Assembly: GCA_033875255.1 (NCBI GenBank)
Contig: JAWZSN010000005.1
Coordinates: 155,679 to 219,678, forward strand
DNA length: 64,000 nt
Direction of reading: 5' to 3'
Origin: Marinimicrococcus sp033875255
GTDB taxonomy: Bacteria > Pseudomonadota > Alphaproteobacteria > Geminicoccales > Geminicoccaceae
The translations under genes were made by a program, and so were the position numbers. Below, in pieces: positions 42,076 to 51,044 of this stretch (its first letter is position 1; each line of letters begins with the position of its first letter). A model generated the notes under the pieces. The model made no database searches and was not told the DNA's origin. It was given only the letters and a program-made list of their open reading frames with translations.

Positions 42076-42790
42076 TCGCCGGGACAGCCGGGACTCGTCG
42101 CCGTGGACGAGCGGTTGGCGGCGCGGTGGTCGATGTCGGGCCGGCTCGTCCGGTGCCGGACTCCAGCGGCGCTGGCGTGATCGGACCGCAGCCGGGCCGG
42201 CCGGCCTGCGGCCCGGTGCCGATGCCCGAGCGGCTGGTGCTGCCGGGGCTCTGCAGCCGGTCGGCCGCCGCAGCCGGGCTCCAGCGGCGCGACCGGCTCC
42301 CGTTCCTGCGCGTCTACGGCTCCTGCCCGGCCGATCGGATGCCCCACGCGCCGACGATCCGGCGCTTGGCCGAGCCGCTCGCCCGCGCCGCAGGCTGGTC
42401 GCACAGCCAGATCCGACGCTGCCTGAGGCTGGCCATCGCGCCATGGGGGCAGGTTACCGATGCCACCGTCGCCGCACCTCGGCGGAAGCTGGGCGACGAG
42501 AAGGCGACCGTCCGCGGCGGGGTATGACCATCGAGCCGGTCGAAGGCCCGGCGCCGGCAGGAGGACCCCGATGGCCGCTGGTCCCGCCGACACGGCCTGC
42601 CGCCCGGCCGCTCGCGGCGCGACGCGCCAGGGCAACACCATGTGCCCGGCGGTCCGCTCGGCCAGCCAGCACGTCCCCGCCGGCCGGAAGCGCCGGATGA
42701 GGCTGGTCGCTTGCACCGTCGCCTCGCCGGCGGTCGGCATGGCCGAGCTCGCCTGCAACCCCGCCCGCCCGGCACGGCTCGGCGCCCGGG
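42076..42790 (+). pseudogene. Decayed IS5-family transposase (second)
   Basis: Plus strand. Traces follow the order of an intact IS5 transposase: GQPGLVAVDERLAARW (about 42081-42128), SDRSRAGRPA across a stop codon, then in the next frame a long good stretch with ERLVLPGLCSRSAAAAGLQR, RDRLPFLRVYG, PTIRRLAEPLARAAG and GQVTDATVAAPRRK (to about 42490), then RRQEDPDGRW (42552), ADTACRPAA (about 42590) and finally RMRLVACTVASPAVGMAELA (about 42695). About 80 residues of the catalytic core between RW and ADTA are missing, and several stops and frameshifts interrupt it. Confidence 0.75.
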
Positions 42791-43353
42791 CGACGCCCAT
42801 CGCGGCCGCCCACGGCCCCCCGGAACCGGCGCCGCCCGAGACCGCTCCGCAGCGCCGCCCCCGGCTCTGGTACGGCCAAGCTGGCGTCAGCCGCCATCCG
42901 CAAGGGTGGCTTCTCGAGGCGTCCGCTTGTGGCCAGTTGGCTGACGCCGGTGCGGGACGGCGATCGGTGCTGCGGCGATCCAGGCACTTGTCCCGCCGGG
43001 TGCCGCAGCCGCTGCCGCCGCCACCTCGCCTGCGTGGCCGAGCGGCGCCGGGTCACGCGCTATACCCGCCGCCGAGCGGGCAGAAGCGTCCGCCATCCGC
43101 GGCGGCGGCGCTTGGCGGGCCGGTGGCAGCGTCCCGGATGCCAGGCGGCGCCGGCGCGGGCTGCTGCCGGGTCCGCGCGATCGGGGGGCCATCGGGTGGG
43201 GCAGGGCCGCAAGAGCCGCCCGGTGCGATGGCGCCCGGACGTCAGCGTAGGAGGATATGGCGACGGGGCGAGGGCGGTGTGGCGGCAAGCTTTCGTTCAC
43301 CGCGTCGGCCGATGGTGGGGCCAAGGACCGCAATGTTTCGAGGAGATGACGCT
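42791..43353. other. Region without a recognisable gene
   Basis: About 560 bases, very GC-rich, between the second IS5 remnant and the LapG-like gene. No supported frame. It must contain the promoter of the downstream gene; AGGAG at 43341 is that gene's ribosome site. Confidence 0.5.
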
Positions 43354-44061
43354 GTGCGCAGCCTGCTCGCCGGCCTTGCCCTCCCGCTCGCTTTGGGCAT
43401 GGGAGCGGGCGAGGCCCTCTCGCTTCCCCCCTCCCTGCCGCACGATCTCCTGCTGGCACCTTCCCTGCTCGGCAGCCACGAGAGCCGTCCGATGGGGCTC
43501 GACGCGCTGCCGCGCTGGCAGGACGTGCTCGCCAGGATCGAGGCCGAGCGGCCGCTCTACGAGCGTTGCGACGCCCTCGAGGCGGCCTGCGAGGCGGCCG
43601 GTCTCGGCGAATGGCGGGCGTTGCTGCGCCGCCTCGAGGGGGCGCCCCGCAAGGAGCAGATCGCCGCCGTCAACCGCTTTGCCAACCGCTGGAGCTACCG
43701 GAGCGACGCGGCGAACTACGAGCGCAGCGACTACTGGGCGACGCCGCTGCAGTTCATGGAGCGGTCAGGCGACTGCGAGGACTATGCCATCATGAAGTAC
43801 GTCTCCTTGCGCGAGCTGGGCGTGCCCGACGCCCGGCTGCGCCTGGTGGTGGTCCAGGACGCGCGCCGGGACATCGTGCATGCGGTGCTGGCGGTGGAGG
43901 ACGAGCGAGAGATGTGGATCCTCGACAACCTGGCCGACCGCGTGCTGCCGCAAGAGCAACTCTCGCACTATCTACCTTATTATTCGGTTAACGCGGAGAG
44001 CCGCTGGATGCATGCCGCACCGCGCCGTGCGGCGGGTCCGGCGGCGTACCGGGCGCCGTGA
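43354..44061 (+). CDS. LapG-like periplasmic cysteine protease (BTLCP family)
   Basis: 235 residues. Signal peptide (SLLAGLALPLALGMGAGEAL) and a transglutaminase-like protease domain with the full triad: Cys in ERSGDCEDYAIMKY, His in RRDIVHAVLAV and Asp in WILDNLAD. The NRWSYRSDAANYERSDYWAT stretch is typical of the family. LapG cleaves a biofilm adhesin under control of the membrane receptor LapD; neither LapD nor an adhesin gene is visible here. A GTG start at 43354 with AGGAG upstream is preferred to the ATG at 43333. Convergent with the first sulfotransferase (7 bases apart). Confidence 0.88.
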   Translation: MRSLLAGLALPLALGMGAGEALSLPPSLPHDLLLAPSLLGSHESRPMGLDALPRWQDVLARIEAERPLYERCDALEAACEAAGLGEWRALLRRLEGAPRKEQIAAVNRFANRWSYRSDAANYERSDYWATPLQFMERSGDCEDYAIMKYVSLRELGVPDARLRLVVVQDARRDIVHAVLAVEDEREMWILDNLADRVLPQEQLSHYLPYYSVNAESRWMHAAPRRAAGPAAYRAP

Positions 44062-44068
44062 GGGCGGC

Positions 44069-44902
44069 TTACAGCTCGATGCCGGTCAGCCGTCCGACAG
44101 CCGCCCTGTCGTCGTCGAACAGGGCTTCCAGCCGCTCGCGCAGGGCCGGCTCGAGCCGGGGATAGGAGCGGCTGTTGTGGGCGCGGTTGTCCTTCTCGCG
44201 CAAGGAGAAGGACGGGTCGGCGCCGACGAAGGAGAGGATTCGCCCGAGCGCGGCGTCCGGGTCGCCGAAGAGCTCGCGGCTGGCGACGAACAGGAACTGC
44301 TCGCGCGGATAGCAGGCGAGCCAGCGCTCGATCTGGGGCGTGTAGAAGCCGCGACTGAGATAGGAATGGCGTTGATGTCCGTCGCTATGCTCGAGGGTTC
44401 CCCGGATCAGCGCCTCCTCGTCCGCTGCCATACGCTCCAGCTCGCCCTCGATCGCCAGGGCGAAGGGTCGTGCCTCGCGGCCGTTCTCGACCTCGTGCCA
44501 GTAGTGCGAGTAGGCGCGGGCCACGGGATCGCGGAGCAGCACGATCAGCCGTGCGTCCGGGAGATGCCGGCGGGCGCGGTGCGGCACCAGCGGGTGGTAG
44601 AGATAATAGGGCGTGGCCTCGTAGCGCAGCCGCGGGTCGCGCTCCGCGGGGAAGTGGGCGCGATACCAGCCGAGACCGCGGTCATAGGCCTGGTCAAAGA
44701 AATGAACTTCCTTGCGGAACGGCCGCGCCAGTCCCGGATGGCGGCTCAGATACTTGAAGAGCGACGTCGTTCCGGCCTTCTGTGCACCCAGCACGAGAAA
44801 ATGCGGGAGCCCGCCCCGGCCGGCCAGCCGGCGCATGCGAAGATAGGTCGACGCGAGCACCGTGTGCCGGCGCGCCAGCTTGGCGAGTTTGTCGCTCCGC
44901 AT
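44069..44902 (-). CDS. Sulfotransferase (heparan-sulfate type domain)
   Basis: 277 residues. Transfers sulfate from PAPS. The 5'-phosphosulfate loop is LGAQKAGTTSLFKYLSRHP (about residue 38), and the 3'-phosphate site is LIVLLRDPVARAYSHYWHEV (about 120). KEVHFFDQAYDRGLGWYRAH and ATPYYLYHP are typical of the NodH/heparan N-sulfotransferase-like branch acting on glycans. Probably cytoplasmic and membrane-proximal. Divergent from the next two sulfotransferases; 250 bases between them. Confidence 0.9.
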   Translation of the reverse strand: MRSDKLAKLARRHTVLASTYLRMRRLAGRGGLPHFLVLGAQKAGTTSLFKYLSRHPGLARPFRKEVHFFDQAYDRGLGWYRAHFPAERDPRLRYEATPYYLYHPLVPHRARRHLPDARLIVLLRDPVARAYSHYWHEVENGREARPFALAIEGELERMAADEEALIRGTLEHSDGHQRHSYLSRGFYTPQIERWLACYPREQFLFVASRELFGDPDAALGRILSFVGADPSFSLREKDNRAHNSRSYPRLEPALRERLEALFDDDRAAVGRLTGIEL

Positions 44903-45154
44903 CCCTCTACCCGTTGCTCCCCGGCATGCCGGGCCGGCCGGCGGTGACACCTGCCGAATCCTGCGTGGCGGAGTCAAGAGTGGGGCCGCCAGCCGGCGCG
45001 ATGCCTCGTGCCCCGTTGCAGCTTCGTTACGCCGGCGGCGCGAATCCGTGGAGGCGGGCGATATGCCGTGGGCAGCGGACCTGCATCTCGCTATGAAACC
45101 GCGGCTGCGGGGCGCCCTGGAAGCAGCATTGCTGAGTCGGGCGAGGTGGAGAAA

Positions 45155-46009
45155 ATGATGCTGGGGGGATTGCTGCGGTCGATTCGCGATGACCGGAAGG
45201 AAAGGCGCCGCATTGCTCGGCGACTGGAAGAGCTTCGCGACGCCGGGCTGGTGTTCATCTCGCACGGCAAGAGCGGGCGCACATGGGTGCGGGTGATGCT
45301 CTCGCACATCTACCACCTGCGCTACGGCGTCCCCGCCGACCAGCTGGTCGAGGGCGACAATTTCCATCGCCACGACGCCCGCATCCCGATCTGCTTCTTC
45401 ACCCACGACCAGAACGAGGACGCGCCGGTCCGCCGGGAGCTGGTGCGCGACAGGCTGGCCGCGAAGAAGGTGGTGTTCCTGGTCCGCGACCCGCGCGACG
45501 TGCTGGTGTCGCGCTACCACCACCGCGCCTTCCGCCACTCCACCGAGAAGCGCGAGAAGGCCGGCCTGCCGCGCGACATGGCCGAGATGCCTGTGATCGA
45601 CTTCGCCCGCCATCCGCGGCTGGGCCTGCCGGCGGTCATCGACATCATGAACAAATGGCATGCCGAGACGGCCGGCCTGCCCCAGGCCATGCGCCTGCGC
45701 TACGAGGATCTGCTGGCCGACACCGAGGGCGAGCTCGGCCGCCTGACGGCGTTCCTGGGGGAGAGCTGCAGCAGCCGGGAGATCGCTGCCGCCGCCTCGT
45801 TCGCCTCGTTCCAGTCGATGCAGAGCAAGGAGCGCGAGGGCTTCTTCCAGACCGACGTGCTGCGTCCCGCCGATCCCGAAAATCCGCAATCCTTCAAGGT
45901 CCGCCGCGGCATCGCGGGGGGCTATCGCGACTATTTCTCGGCGGAGGAGCAGACGGAGCTGGATCAAGTCGTCCGCTCACGGCTCGATCCGGCGTTCGGC
46001 TACGCATGA
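45155..46009 (+). CDS. Sulfotransferase, first of a tandem pair
   Basis: 284 residues, Sulfotransfer_1 type. PAPS loop FISHGKSGRTWVRVMLSHIY (about residue 35), 3'-phosphate site VVFLVRDPRDVLVSRYHHR (about 110), LRYEDLLADTEGELGRLTAF, and C-terminal RRGIAGGYRDYFS. It is very similar to the next gene over its whole length, so they arose by duplication. GGTGGAG stands before ATG 45155 (or 45158). The stop is 76 bases from the next start; likely one operon. Confidence 0.9.
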   Translation: MMLGGLLRSIRDDRKERRRIARRLEELRDAGLVFISHGKSGRTWVRVMLSHIYHLRYGVPADQLVEGDNFHRHDARIPICFFTHDQNEDAPVRRELVRDRLAAKKVVFLVRDPRDVLVSRYHHRAFRHSTEKREKAGLPRDMAEMPVIDFARHPRLGLPAVIDIMNKWHAETAGLPQAMRLRYEDLLADTEGELGRLTAFLGESCSSREIAAAASFASFQSMQSKEREGFFQTDVLRPADPENPQSFKVRRGIAGGYRDYFSAEEQTELDQVVRSRLDPAFGYA

Positions 46010-46085
46010 TGCCCGGGAGCGCCCGGCGCCTCCCGCGGACCATCGAAGAGAGCCGCCTGTCGTGCGGCTGCGTTTTTGGGAGTGG

Positions 46086-46961
46086 ATGATGCTCGGGCAG
46101 TGGTTCCGGTCGATGAGCGAGCGGCGTGACCATCGGCGCAGAGTACGCCGACGCATCGAGCAGCTCGGGAGCGCGGACGTCGTGTTCGTCTCGCATGCCA
46201 AGAGCGGGCGCACGTGGATCCGCGCCATGCTCTCGCATCTCTATCACCTGGAACACGGCGTGCCGGCCGACCAGATCATCGAGGGCGGCAACTTCCATCG
46301 CCTCGACCCGGCGATCCCGCGCATCTTCTTCACCCACGACCGTACCGAGGTGCCGGAGGTCAAGAAGCATCTGGGCGTCGGGAAGCTGCGCGAGAAGAAG
46401 GTGATCTTCCTCGTCCGCGACCCGCGCGACGTGGTGGTCTCGCAGTATTTCCAGTTCATTCACCGCAACACCGCCGAGCAGCGCGCGCGCAAGGGCCTGC
46501 CGGTGGACCTGCACGAGCTCTCGATGTTCGAGTTCGCCGCGGACGAGAAGCTCGGCCTGCCGGTGGTGATCGCCATCATGAATCGCTGGGGCGAGAGAAT
46601 GGCGCAGCTGCCGATGGCCGTGACGCTGCGCTACGAGGACATCAGGGCGGACACGGCAGCCGAGCTGCGGCGGCTGGTCGAGTTTCTCGGGCATCGCTTC
46701 GACGATCGGCAGATCGCCGCCGCAGTGGAGTTCGCCTCCTTCGAGGCCTTGCGCGAGAAGGAGCGGCAGGGCTTCTTCTCGGGCGGCGTCCTGCGGCCCG
46801 CCGACAGCAGCAATCCCGACACGTTCAAGGTCCGCAAGGGAAAGGTCGGCGGCTGGCGCGACTATTTCGACGAGGCCCAGCGCGCACGGCTCGACCTGAT
46901 CGTCGAGCAGCGCCTCGACCCCGCTTTCGGCTACAGCGCCAGCGGGTCCGCTTCTTCGTGA
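46086..46961 (+). CDS. Sulfotransferase, second of a tandem pair
   Basis: 291 residues. Same plan as its neighbour: FVSHAKSGRTWIRAMLSHLY (PAPS loop), VIFLVRDPRDVVVSQYFQF (3'-phosphate site), LRYEDIRADTAAELRRLVEF and RKGKVGGWRDYFD. The ATG at 46086 aligns with the MMLG start of the first copy and follows GGGAG; a GTG at 46062 would add eight residues not found in the partner. Divergence of the acceptor-side regions suggests different acceptors. Convergent with the next gene (16 bases). Confidence 0.9.
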   Translation: MMLGQWFRSMSERRDHRRRVRRRIEQLGSADVVFVSHAKSGRTWIRAMLSHLYHLEHGVPADQIIEGGNFHRLDPAIPRIFFTHDRTEVPEVKKHLGVGKLREKKVIFLVRDPRDVVVSQYFQFIHRNTAEQRARKGLPVDLHELSMFEFAADEKLGLPVVIAIMNRWGERMAQLPMAVTLRYEDIRADTAAELRRLVEFLGHRFDDRQIAAAVEFASFEALREKERQGFFSGGVLRPADSSNPDTFKVRKGKVGGWRDYFDEAQRARLDLIVEQRLDPAFGYSASGSASS

Positions 46962-46977
46962 GGCGGCCGCCGCCGCT

Positions 46978-47883
46978 TCAGACCCGGTCCTCGTGCTCCA
47001 GCGCCGCAGTGCGGCGCAGCTCCCGGTAGAGCCGCGCCGTCTCCCGGTCCATCCGCCACGGCCGGTAGACCTTGCGCCAGTGGTGCGCGGGGGCGGCGGA
47101 GATGCCGACCGTGCCGCGGATCTTGGCATCGCCGATGCCCTGCGCCAGCGTCCCGGGCAGCCGGCTGCCCGGCGCCAGCATCGCCGGCTCGACGTCGATG
47201 CCGAGGAAGCGGGCGAGCCCGGCCAGCGCCGGCTCGGGACGCTCCACCAGCTCCTCGAACAGCAGCCCGAGCCGCCGCTCCGCCGGCACGGTCGCGAGGA
47301 AGCTTTGCACGTTTCCGTTGCAGCGCCGCCAGTAGGCGAGATCTTCCGCGAGGATACGGGCATCGTGGCGGGCGCGTTTCCAGCGCTTCCACAGCCGCGT
47401 CGGCCAGGCGCGCAGATCCTGCCCGCCGGGTTGCTGGCGGGCCTCGCGCCGCTCGTGCATGGAGGCCGCCACGCCCAGCGGGTGGCGGACCAGCCACAGA
47501 TAGAGCGGCTCGAAGCGCTCGAGGCGGGCGAGACTGGAGGGATCGCGGGCATAGGCGGGGGTCTTGTCGACCAGCAGCCTGCCCGGGCCGCAAAGGTCCA
47601 GCAGCTCCTTGTAGACCGTCTCGACGGTCTGGCCGGCAAAGCGCCGGGCGAGCGTCTCCGGCCCGCTCTCCTCGCCCAGCCGGTCGAGCAGCCAGGCCAG
47701 GCTGGCCATCGACTGGGGATAGCCTTGCCGCCAGCCCTCGAAACCGGCGTAACGGAAGCCGTGCAGCTCCGGTGGGGCCACCACCCGCCGGCTGCCGCCC
47801 AGGATCATGCTCAGCAGCGTCGAGCCCGACCGCTCGGTCGAGAGGATCACGACGAGACGCGGCGGGGCGGGCGTGGATGTCAT
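46978..47883 (-). CDS. Sulfotransferase family protein (Sulfotransfer_3-like)
   Basis: 301 residues. N-terminal VVILSTERSGSTLLSMIL is the PAPS loop, with LWLVRHPLGVAASMHERRE as the 3'-phosphate site near residue 125. This subtype differs from the three neighbours and is often linked to secondary metabolites or glycolipids. It overlaps the end of the glycosyltransferase gene (47880-47883, ATGA), so ABC exporter, glycosyltransferase and sulfotransferase form one coupled operon. Confidence 0.88.
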   Translation of the reverse strand: MTSTPAPPRLVVILSTERSGSTLLSMILGGSRRVVAPPELHGFRYAGFEGWRQGYPQSMASLAWLLDRLGEESGPETLARRFAGQTVETVYKELLDLCGPGRLLVDKTPAYARDPSSLARLERFEPLYLWLVRHPLGVAASMHERREARQQPGGQDLRAWPTRLWKRWKRARHDARILAEDLAYWRRCNGNVQSFLATVPAERRLGLLFEELVERPEPALAGLARFLGIDVEPAMLAPGSRLPGTLAQGIGDAKIRGTVGISAAPAHHWRKVYRPWRMDRETARLYRELRRTAALEHEDRV

Positions 47884-49154
47884 CGAAGGATGTCGGTCGT
47901 GCCGAGCAGCACCTCGAGATAGCGGTCGATGGCCGAGCGGTGATCGAACTTCGCGGCGTGCGCGCGCAGGCGCTCCGGGTCGCGGGGCCGGTCGAGCGCG
48001 GCGGCGATGGCCTCGGCCATGGCGGCATCGTCGCCGATCGGCACCAGCGCCCCGTACCGGCCTTCCTCGAGGATCTCGCGCGGGCCGCTCGGGCAGTCGG
48101 TGCTGACGATGGGCGTGCCGCAGGCGAGCGCCTCGAGCAGCACGTTGGGGAAACCCTCGAAGCGCGAGGACAGCACCAAAAGCCGCGCCTCGCGCATCCA
48201 TGGCAGCGGATTGGCCTGGAAGCCCACCAGATCGACGTGCTCGCGGACGCCCAGCTCCTCGGCGAGGCCCATGATCCCGTCGGTCTTCTTGTAGCGTCCG
48301 ACAAGGACCAGCCGGCAGGCCGTGCCGCGCTTGCGCACCGCCGCGAAGGCCCGCACCAGGGTCGGGAAGTCCTTCTGGAAGGCCACCCGGCCGACGCCGA
48401 GCAGCACCGGCGGCTCGCCGGGCCGGAACCAGGGATGATCCAGCGGCTGGGCCACGCGCTCGCTGAAATCGGGGGTTAGCGTGGGGTTGTACAGGACGGT
48501 GACCGCCTCGCGCGGGATGTCGAGCGAGGAAGCCAGATCCGCGGCCACGCCGTGCGACACGGCGGTGATGGCATCGGCGGCGAGATAGGCGCGCCGCATC
48601 ACCGGGGCCAGCACCTGGCTGCGCCTTGCCTTCTTCGACTTGCTGGCGGTGAAGTGGGTGCGCTCGCTCACCACCACCCGCGTCGGCACGCCGGCCAGCT
48701 TGCGCGCCAGCACCGCCTCGATGTTCATGAAGGGGGTGGCGGCGAAAAGGCTGGCCGGCCGCTCCTCGCGCAGATAGGCGGCGAGGGCGGGGAAGAAGTG
48801 GATCGTGGTCGAATCGTTCTGGCCGGAGAAGAGCGGCCGGAGCATGCGGAAGGCGCCGCCCCAGTCGGCCCGCAGGGCCGCGAGACGCGCCGGAAAATAG
48901 CTGGCGCGGGCGAGCGGCACGATCCGCACCCGGCCGTCCACCTGCTCGCACAGCTCGCCCTCGGCCTCGCCGCTGACGAGATCCACCCGGTAGCCGCGCG
49001 CGGCCATGGCATTGGCGAGGATCACGGTGATCCGCTGCACGCCGCCGCCGCGCAGATTGCCCACGAGGAAGGCGATCCGGCCTTCAGGGGCTTCGGCGCG
49101 GCGAGGGGCGGCCGTCTCCGTCGCCGTGCCGCCCGGGGCCTGTGCCACATCCAT
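47880..49154 (-). CDS. Glycosyltransferase, GT4 family
   Basis: 424 residues, GT-B fold. N-terminal FLVGNLRGGGVQRITVILAN, central AITAVSHGVAADL, and the donor site LLGVGRVAFQKDFPTLVRAF with SRFEGFPNVLLEALACGTPI (the E-x7-E region). It transfers a sugar from a nucleotide donor, such as GDP-mannose or a UDP-sugar, to a lipid-linked or growing glycan on the cytoplasmic face. Its start overlaps the ABC transporter stop (TGATG at 49154), and its end overlaps the sulfotransferase. Confidence 0.92.
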   Translation of the reverse strand: MDVAQAPGGTATETAAPRRAEAPEGRIAFLVGNLRGGGVQRITVILANAMAARGYRVDLVSGEAEGELCEQVDGRVRIVPLARASYFPARLAALRADWGGAFRMLRPLFSGQNDSTTIHFFPALAAYLREERPASLFAATPFMNIEAVLARKLAGVPTRVVVSERTHFTASKSKKARRSQVLAPVMRRAYLAADAITAVSHGVAADLASSLDIPREAVTVLYNPTLTPDFSERVAQPLDHPWFRPGEPPVLLGVGRVAFQKDFPTLVRAFAAVRKRGTACRLVLVGRYKKTDGIMGLAEELGVREHVDLVGFQANPLPWMREARLLVLSSRFEGFPNVLLEALACGTPIVSTDCPSGPREILEEGRYGALVPIGDDAAMAEAIAAALDRPRDPERLRAHAAKFDHRSAIDRYLEVLLGTTDILR

Positions 49155-50905
49155 CAACCGATCTCCCCGGCCTGCTGTCCGATCGCCACGGCCATGCTCG
49201 CGGCGCCTTCCGGCCGCTCCAGTCTGGTAGCCCTGCCGCCGGCGATCTCGAACACCTCGTCGGCGACGTCGAGCCAGGCGGGACGATGGGTGATGGCGAG
49301 CACGGTGAGCCGGCCGCCGAGCTGGCGGATGTTCTCGCACACCTCGCGCTCGGAGGCCGGGTCGAGCGCGCTGGTCACCTCGTCGAGGATGAGCAGCCTC
49401 GGCTTGTGGACCAGGGCGCGGGCAAGCGCGATGCGCTGGCGCTGGCCGCCCGAGAGGCGGCCGCCGCGCTCGCCCACGATGGTGTCGAGGCCGTCGGCGA
49501 GCTCGTCCATGAGGTGCGAGGCGTGGGCGGTGCGCAGCGCCTCCATGATGTCCGCGTCGCTCAGCCCGGTATCGCCCAGCGTGATGTTGTCGCGGATCGT
49601 CGAGTGGAGCAGGGTCGGCTCCTGGGGCACGTAGCCGATCAGGCGCCGCCACCGGCCGAGGTCGATCTCGCGCAGCGGCGTGCCGTCGACGAGGATCTGC
49701 CCGGCGTCCGGCTGGTGGAGGCCCAGCAGGAGATCGACGATGGTCGTCTTGCCCGCCCCCGAGGGGCCGAGCAGCACCGTCACGGTGCCGCTCCGCACGG
49801 TGAGCGAGAGATCGCGCACGACGGGAGCGCGGTCGTGCGAGAAGCTCACATCCTCGAAGCGGATCTCCTGCTCGAAGCGCGGCGTCTTGTGGCCGGGATT
49901 GGGCTCGGGGTCGGACTTCGCCTCGGCGATCATGTCGGAGAGCGCGAAATAGTGGCTCTCGACGAGCACGGCGCGCTGGTAGGCCTTCTGCAGCTTGCCG
50001 GCGATGGAGGCGGTGCGCGTCAGGAGCAGGCCCGTGACGATGATCTCGGTGATCGGCACCTCGAACACCCGGAACACGACGTAGAAGCCGCTGCACAGGA
50101 TCACCGCCATGATGGCGTCCTGGACGTTCACCAGGAGCTCCTTGGAGGTCGCCTGGCGCTTGAGGGCGCGGCGCAGCGCCTTGGCCTTGCTCTCGATCAG
50201 GTCGCCGTAAGGGGCCTGGCGGGCCATCGCCTTGATCGGCTTGATGTTGCCCAGCGTGTCGCTGAGAAACACCATGAGCTCCTTCGAGCGGACCCGCATC
50301 GCCTGGCCCGAGCGCCGCGCGAGCTTCACCAGCGGGTGAAGCAGGCCGCCGATCAGGGCACCCATTACCAGGGCGGCCACCGCCATGGCCGGGCTCACGA
50401 CGAAGGCGATGGCCACGTAGAAGAGCGACTGGACGCCCAGCGCGATGAAGGTCGCGACCGATACGTAGGTCTCGCCGGCCTTGCCGGCATGGCCGGCCAT
50501 CCCGTTGGCGATCTGCCCCTGGCGCATGCTCAAAAGGTAGCGGTAGCGCACGTCGAGGAGTGCGCGGATCAGGCGCAGGCGGAACTCGGTGGCGACATTG
50601 GCGGCCGCATAGCCCACATGGCGCATCGCCAGGAACATCACCAGCGACTTGAGGATCAGCATCGCCACGAGGAACAAGAGCAGCGGGCCGAGCTCGATGC
50701 TCAGGCCGAGCCCCCCGAGCAGGTCGCCCATGATCTCCCCGACCTGCGAGCGGGGGCCGTCCATGTCCTCCACGGCGATCGAGATGACCGGCAGCAGGCT
50801 CGCGATGCCCAGGCCCTCCACCACGCCGGCCAGGAGCAGGGCCCCGAGCACGCTCCACGGACGGGTGCCGGGAGCCTCGAAGAACACGCGCAGGAGCTTG
50901 AGCAT
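49154..50905 (-). CDS. ABC exporter, fused permease and ATPase (MsbA/PglK-like)
   Basis: 583 residues: six membrane helices (residues 1-310), then an ATPase domain with Walker A VLLGPSGAGKTTIVDLLLGL, signature LSGGQRQRIALARALVHKPR and Walker B LLILDEVTSALDPAS. Half-transporter that works as a dimer; flips or exports lipid-linked molecules. First gene of a three-gene coupled operon with the glycosyltransferase and a sulfotransferase, so a sulfated glycolipid or lipid-linked oligosaccharide is the likely cargo. Confidence 0.93.
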   Translation of the reverse strand: MLKLLRVFFEAPGTRPWSVLGALLLAGVVEGLGIASLLPVISIAVEDMDGPRSQVGEIMGDLLGGLGLSIELGPLLLFLVAMLILKSLVMFLAMRHVGYAAANVATEFRLRLIRALLDVRYRYLLSMRQGQIANGMAGHAGKAGETYVSVATFIALGVQSLFYVAIAFVVSPAMAVAALVMGALIGGLLHPLVKLARRSGQAMRVRSKELMVFLSDTLGNIKPIKAMARQAPYGDLIESKAKALRRALKRQATSKELLVNVQDAIMAVILCSGFYVVFRVFEVPITEIIVTGLLLTRTASIAGKLQKAYQRAVLVESHYFALSDMIAEAKSDPEPNPGHKTPRFEQEIRFEDVSFSHDRAPVVRDLSLTVRSGTVTVLLGPSGAGKTTIVDLLLGLHQPDAGQILVDGTPLREIDLGRWRRLIGYVPQEPTLLHSTIRDNITLGDTGLSDADIMEALRTAHASHLMDELADGLDTIVGERGGRLSGGQRQRIALARALVHKPRLLILDEVTSALDPASEREVCENIRQLGGRLTVLAITHRPAWLDVADEVFEIAGGRATRLERPEGAASMAVAIGQQAGEIG

Positions 50906-51044
50906 CGGGTGGCGCTCGGATTCCCAAAAAGAGCAGAAGAGGGTGCCGGCCGCGGCGCGGCAAGTTCTACATGGAAGTTCGGCCCGTGCAATTCCGCAAG
51001 GCCCGGGGGGGCGCGCGACCTTCCCGCGCGGTGGGGGCGCCGTC

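Noticed and set aside
39901..43353. Possible novel gene cluster made of the many long frames in this stretch
   Set aside because: Frames overlap on both strands, none has a good start or coherent domain, and transposase fragments are spread over all frames.
46062..46085. Earlier GTG start for the second tandem sulfotransferase
   Set aside because: The partner copy starts at MMLG, which aligns with the ATG at 46086 that also has a GGGAG site.
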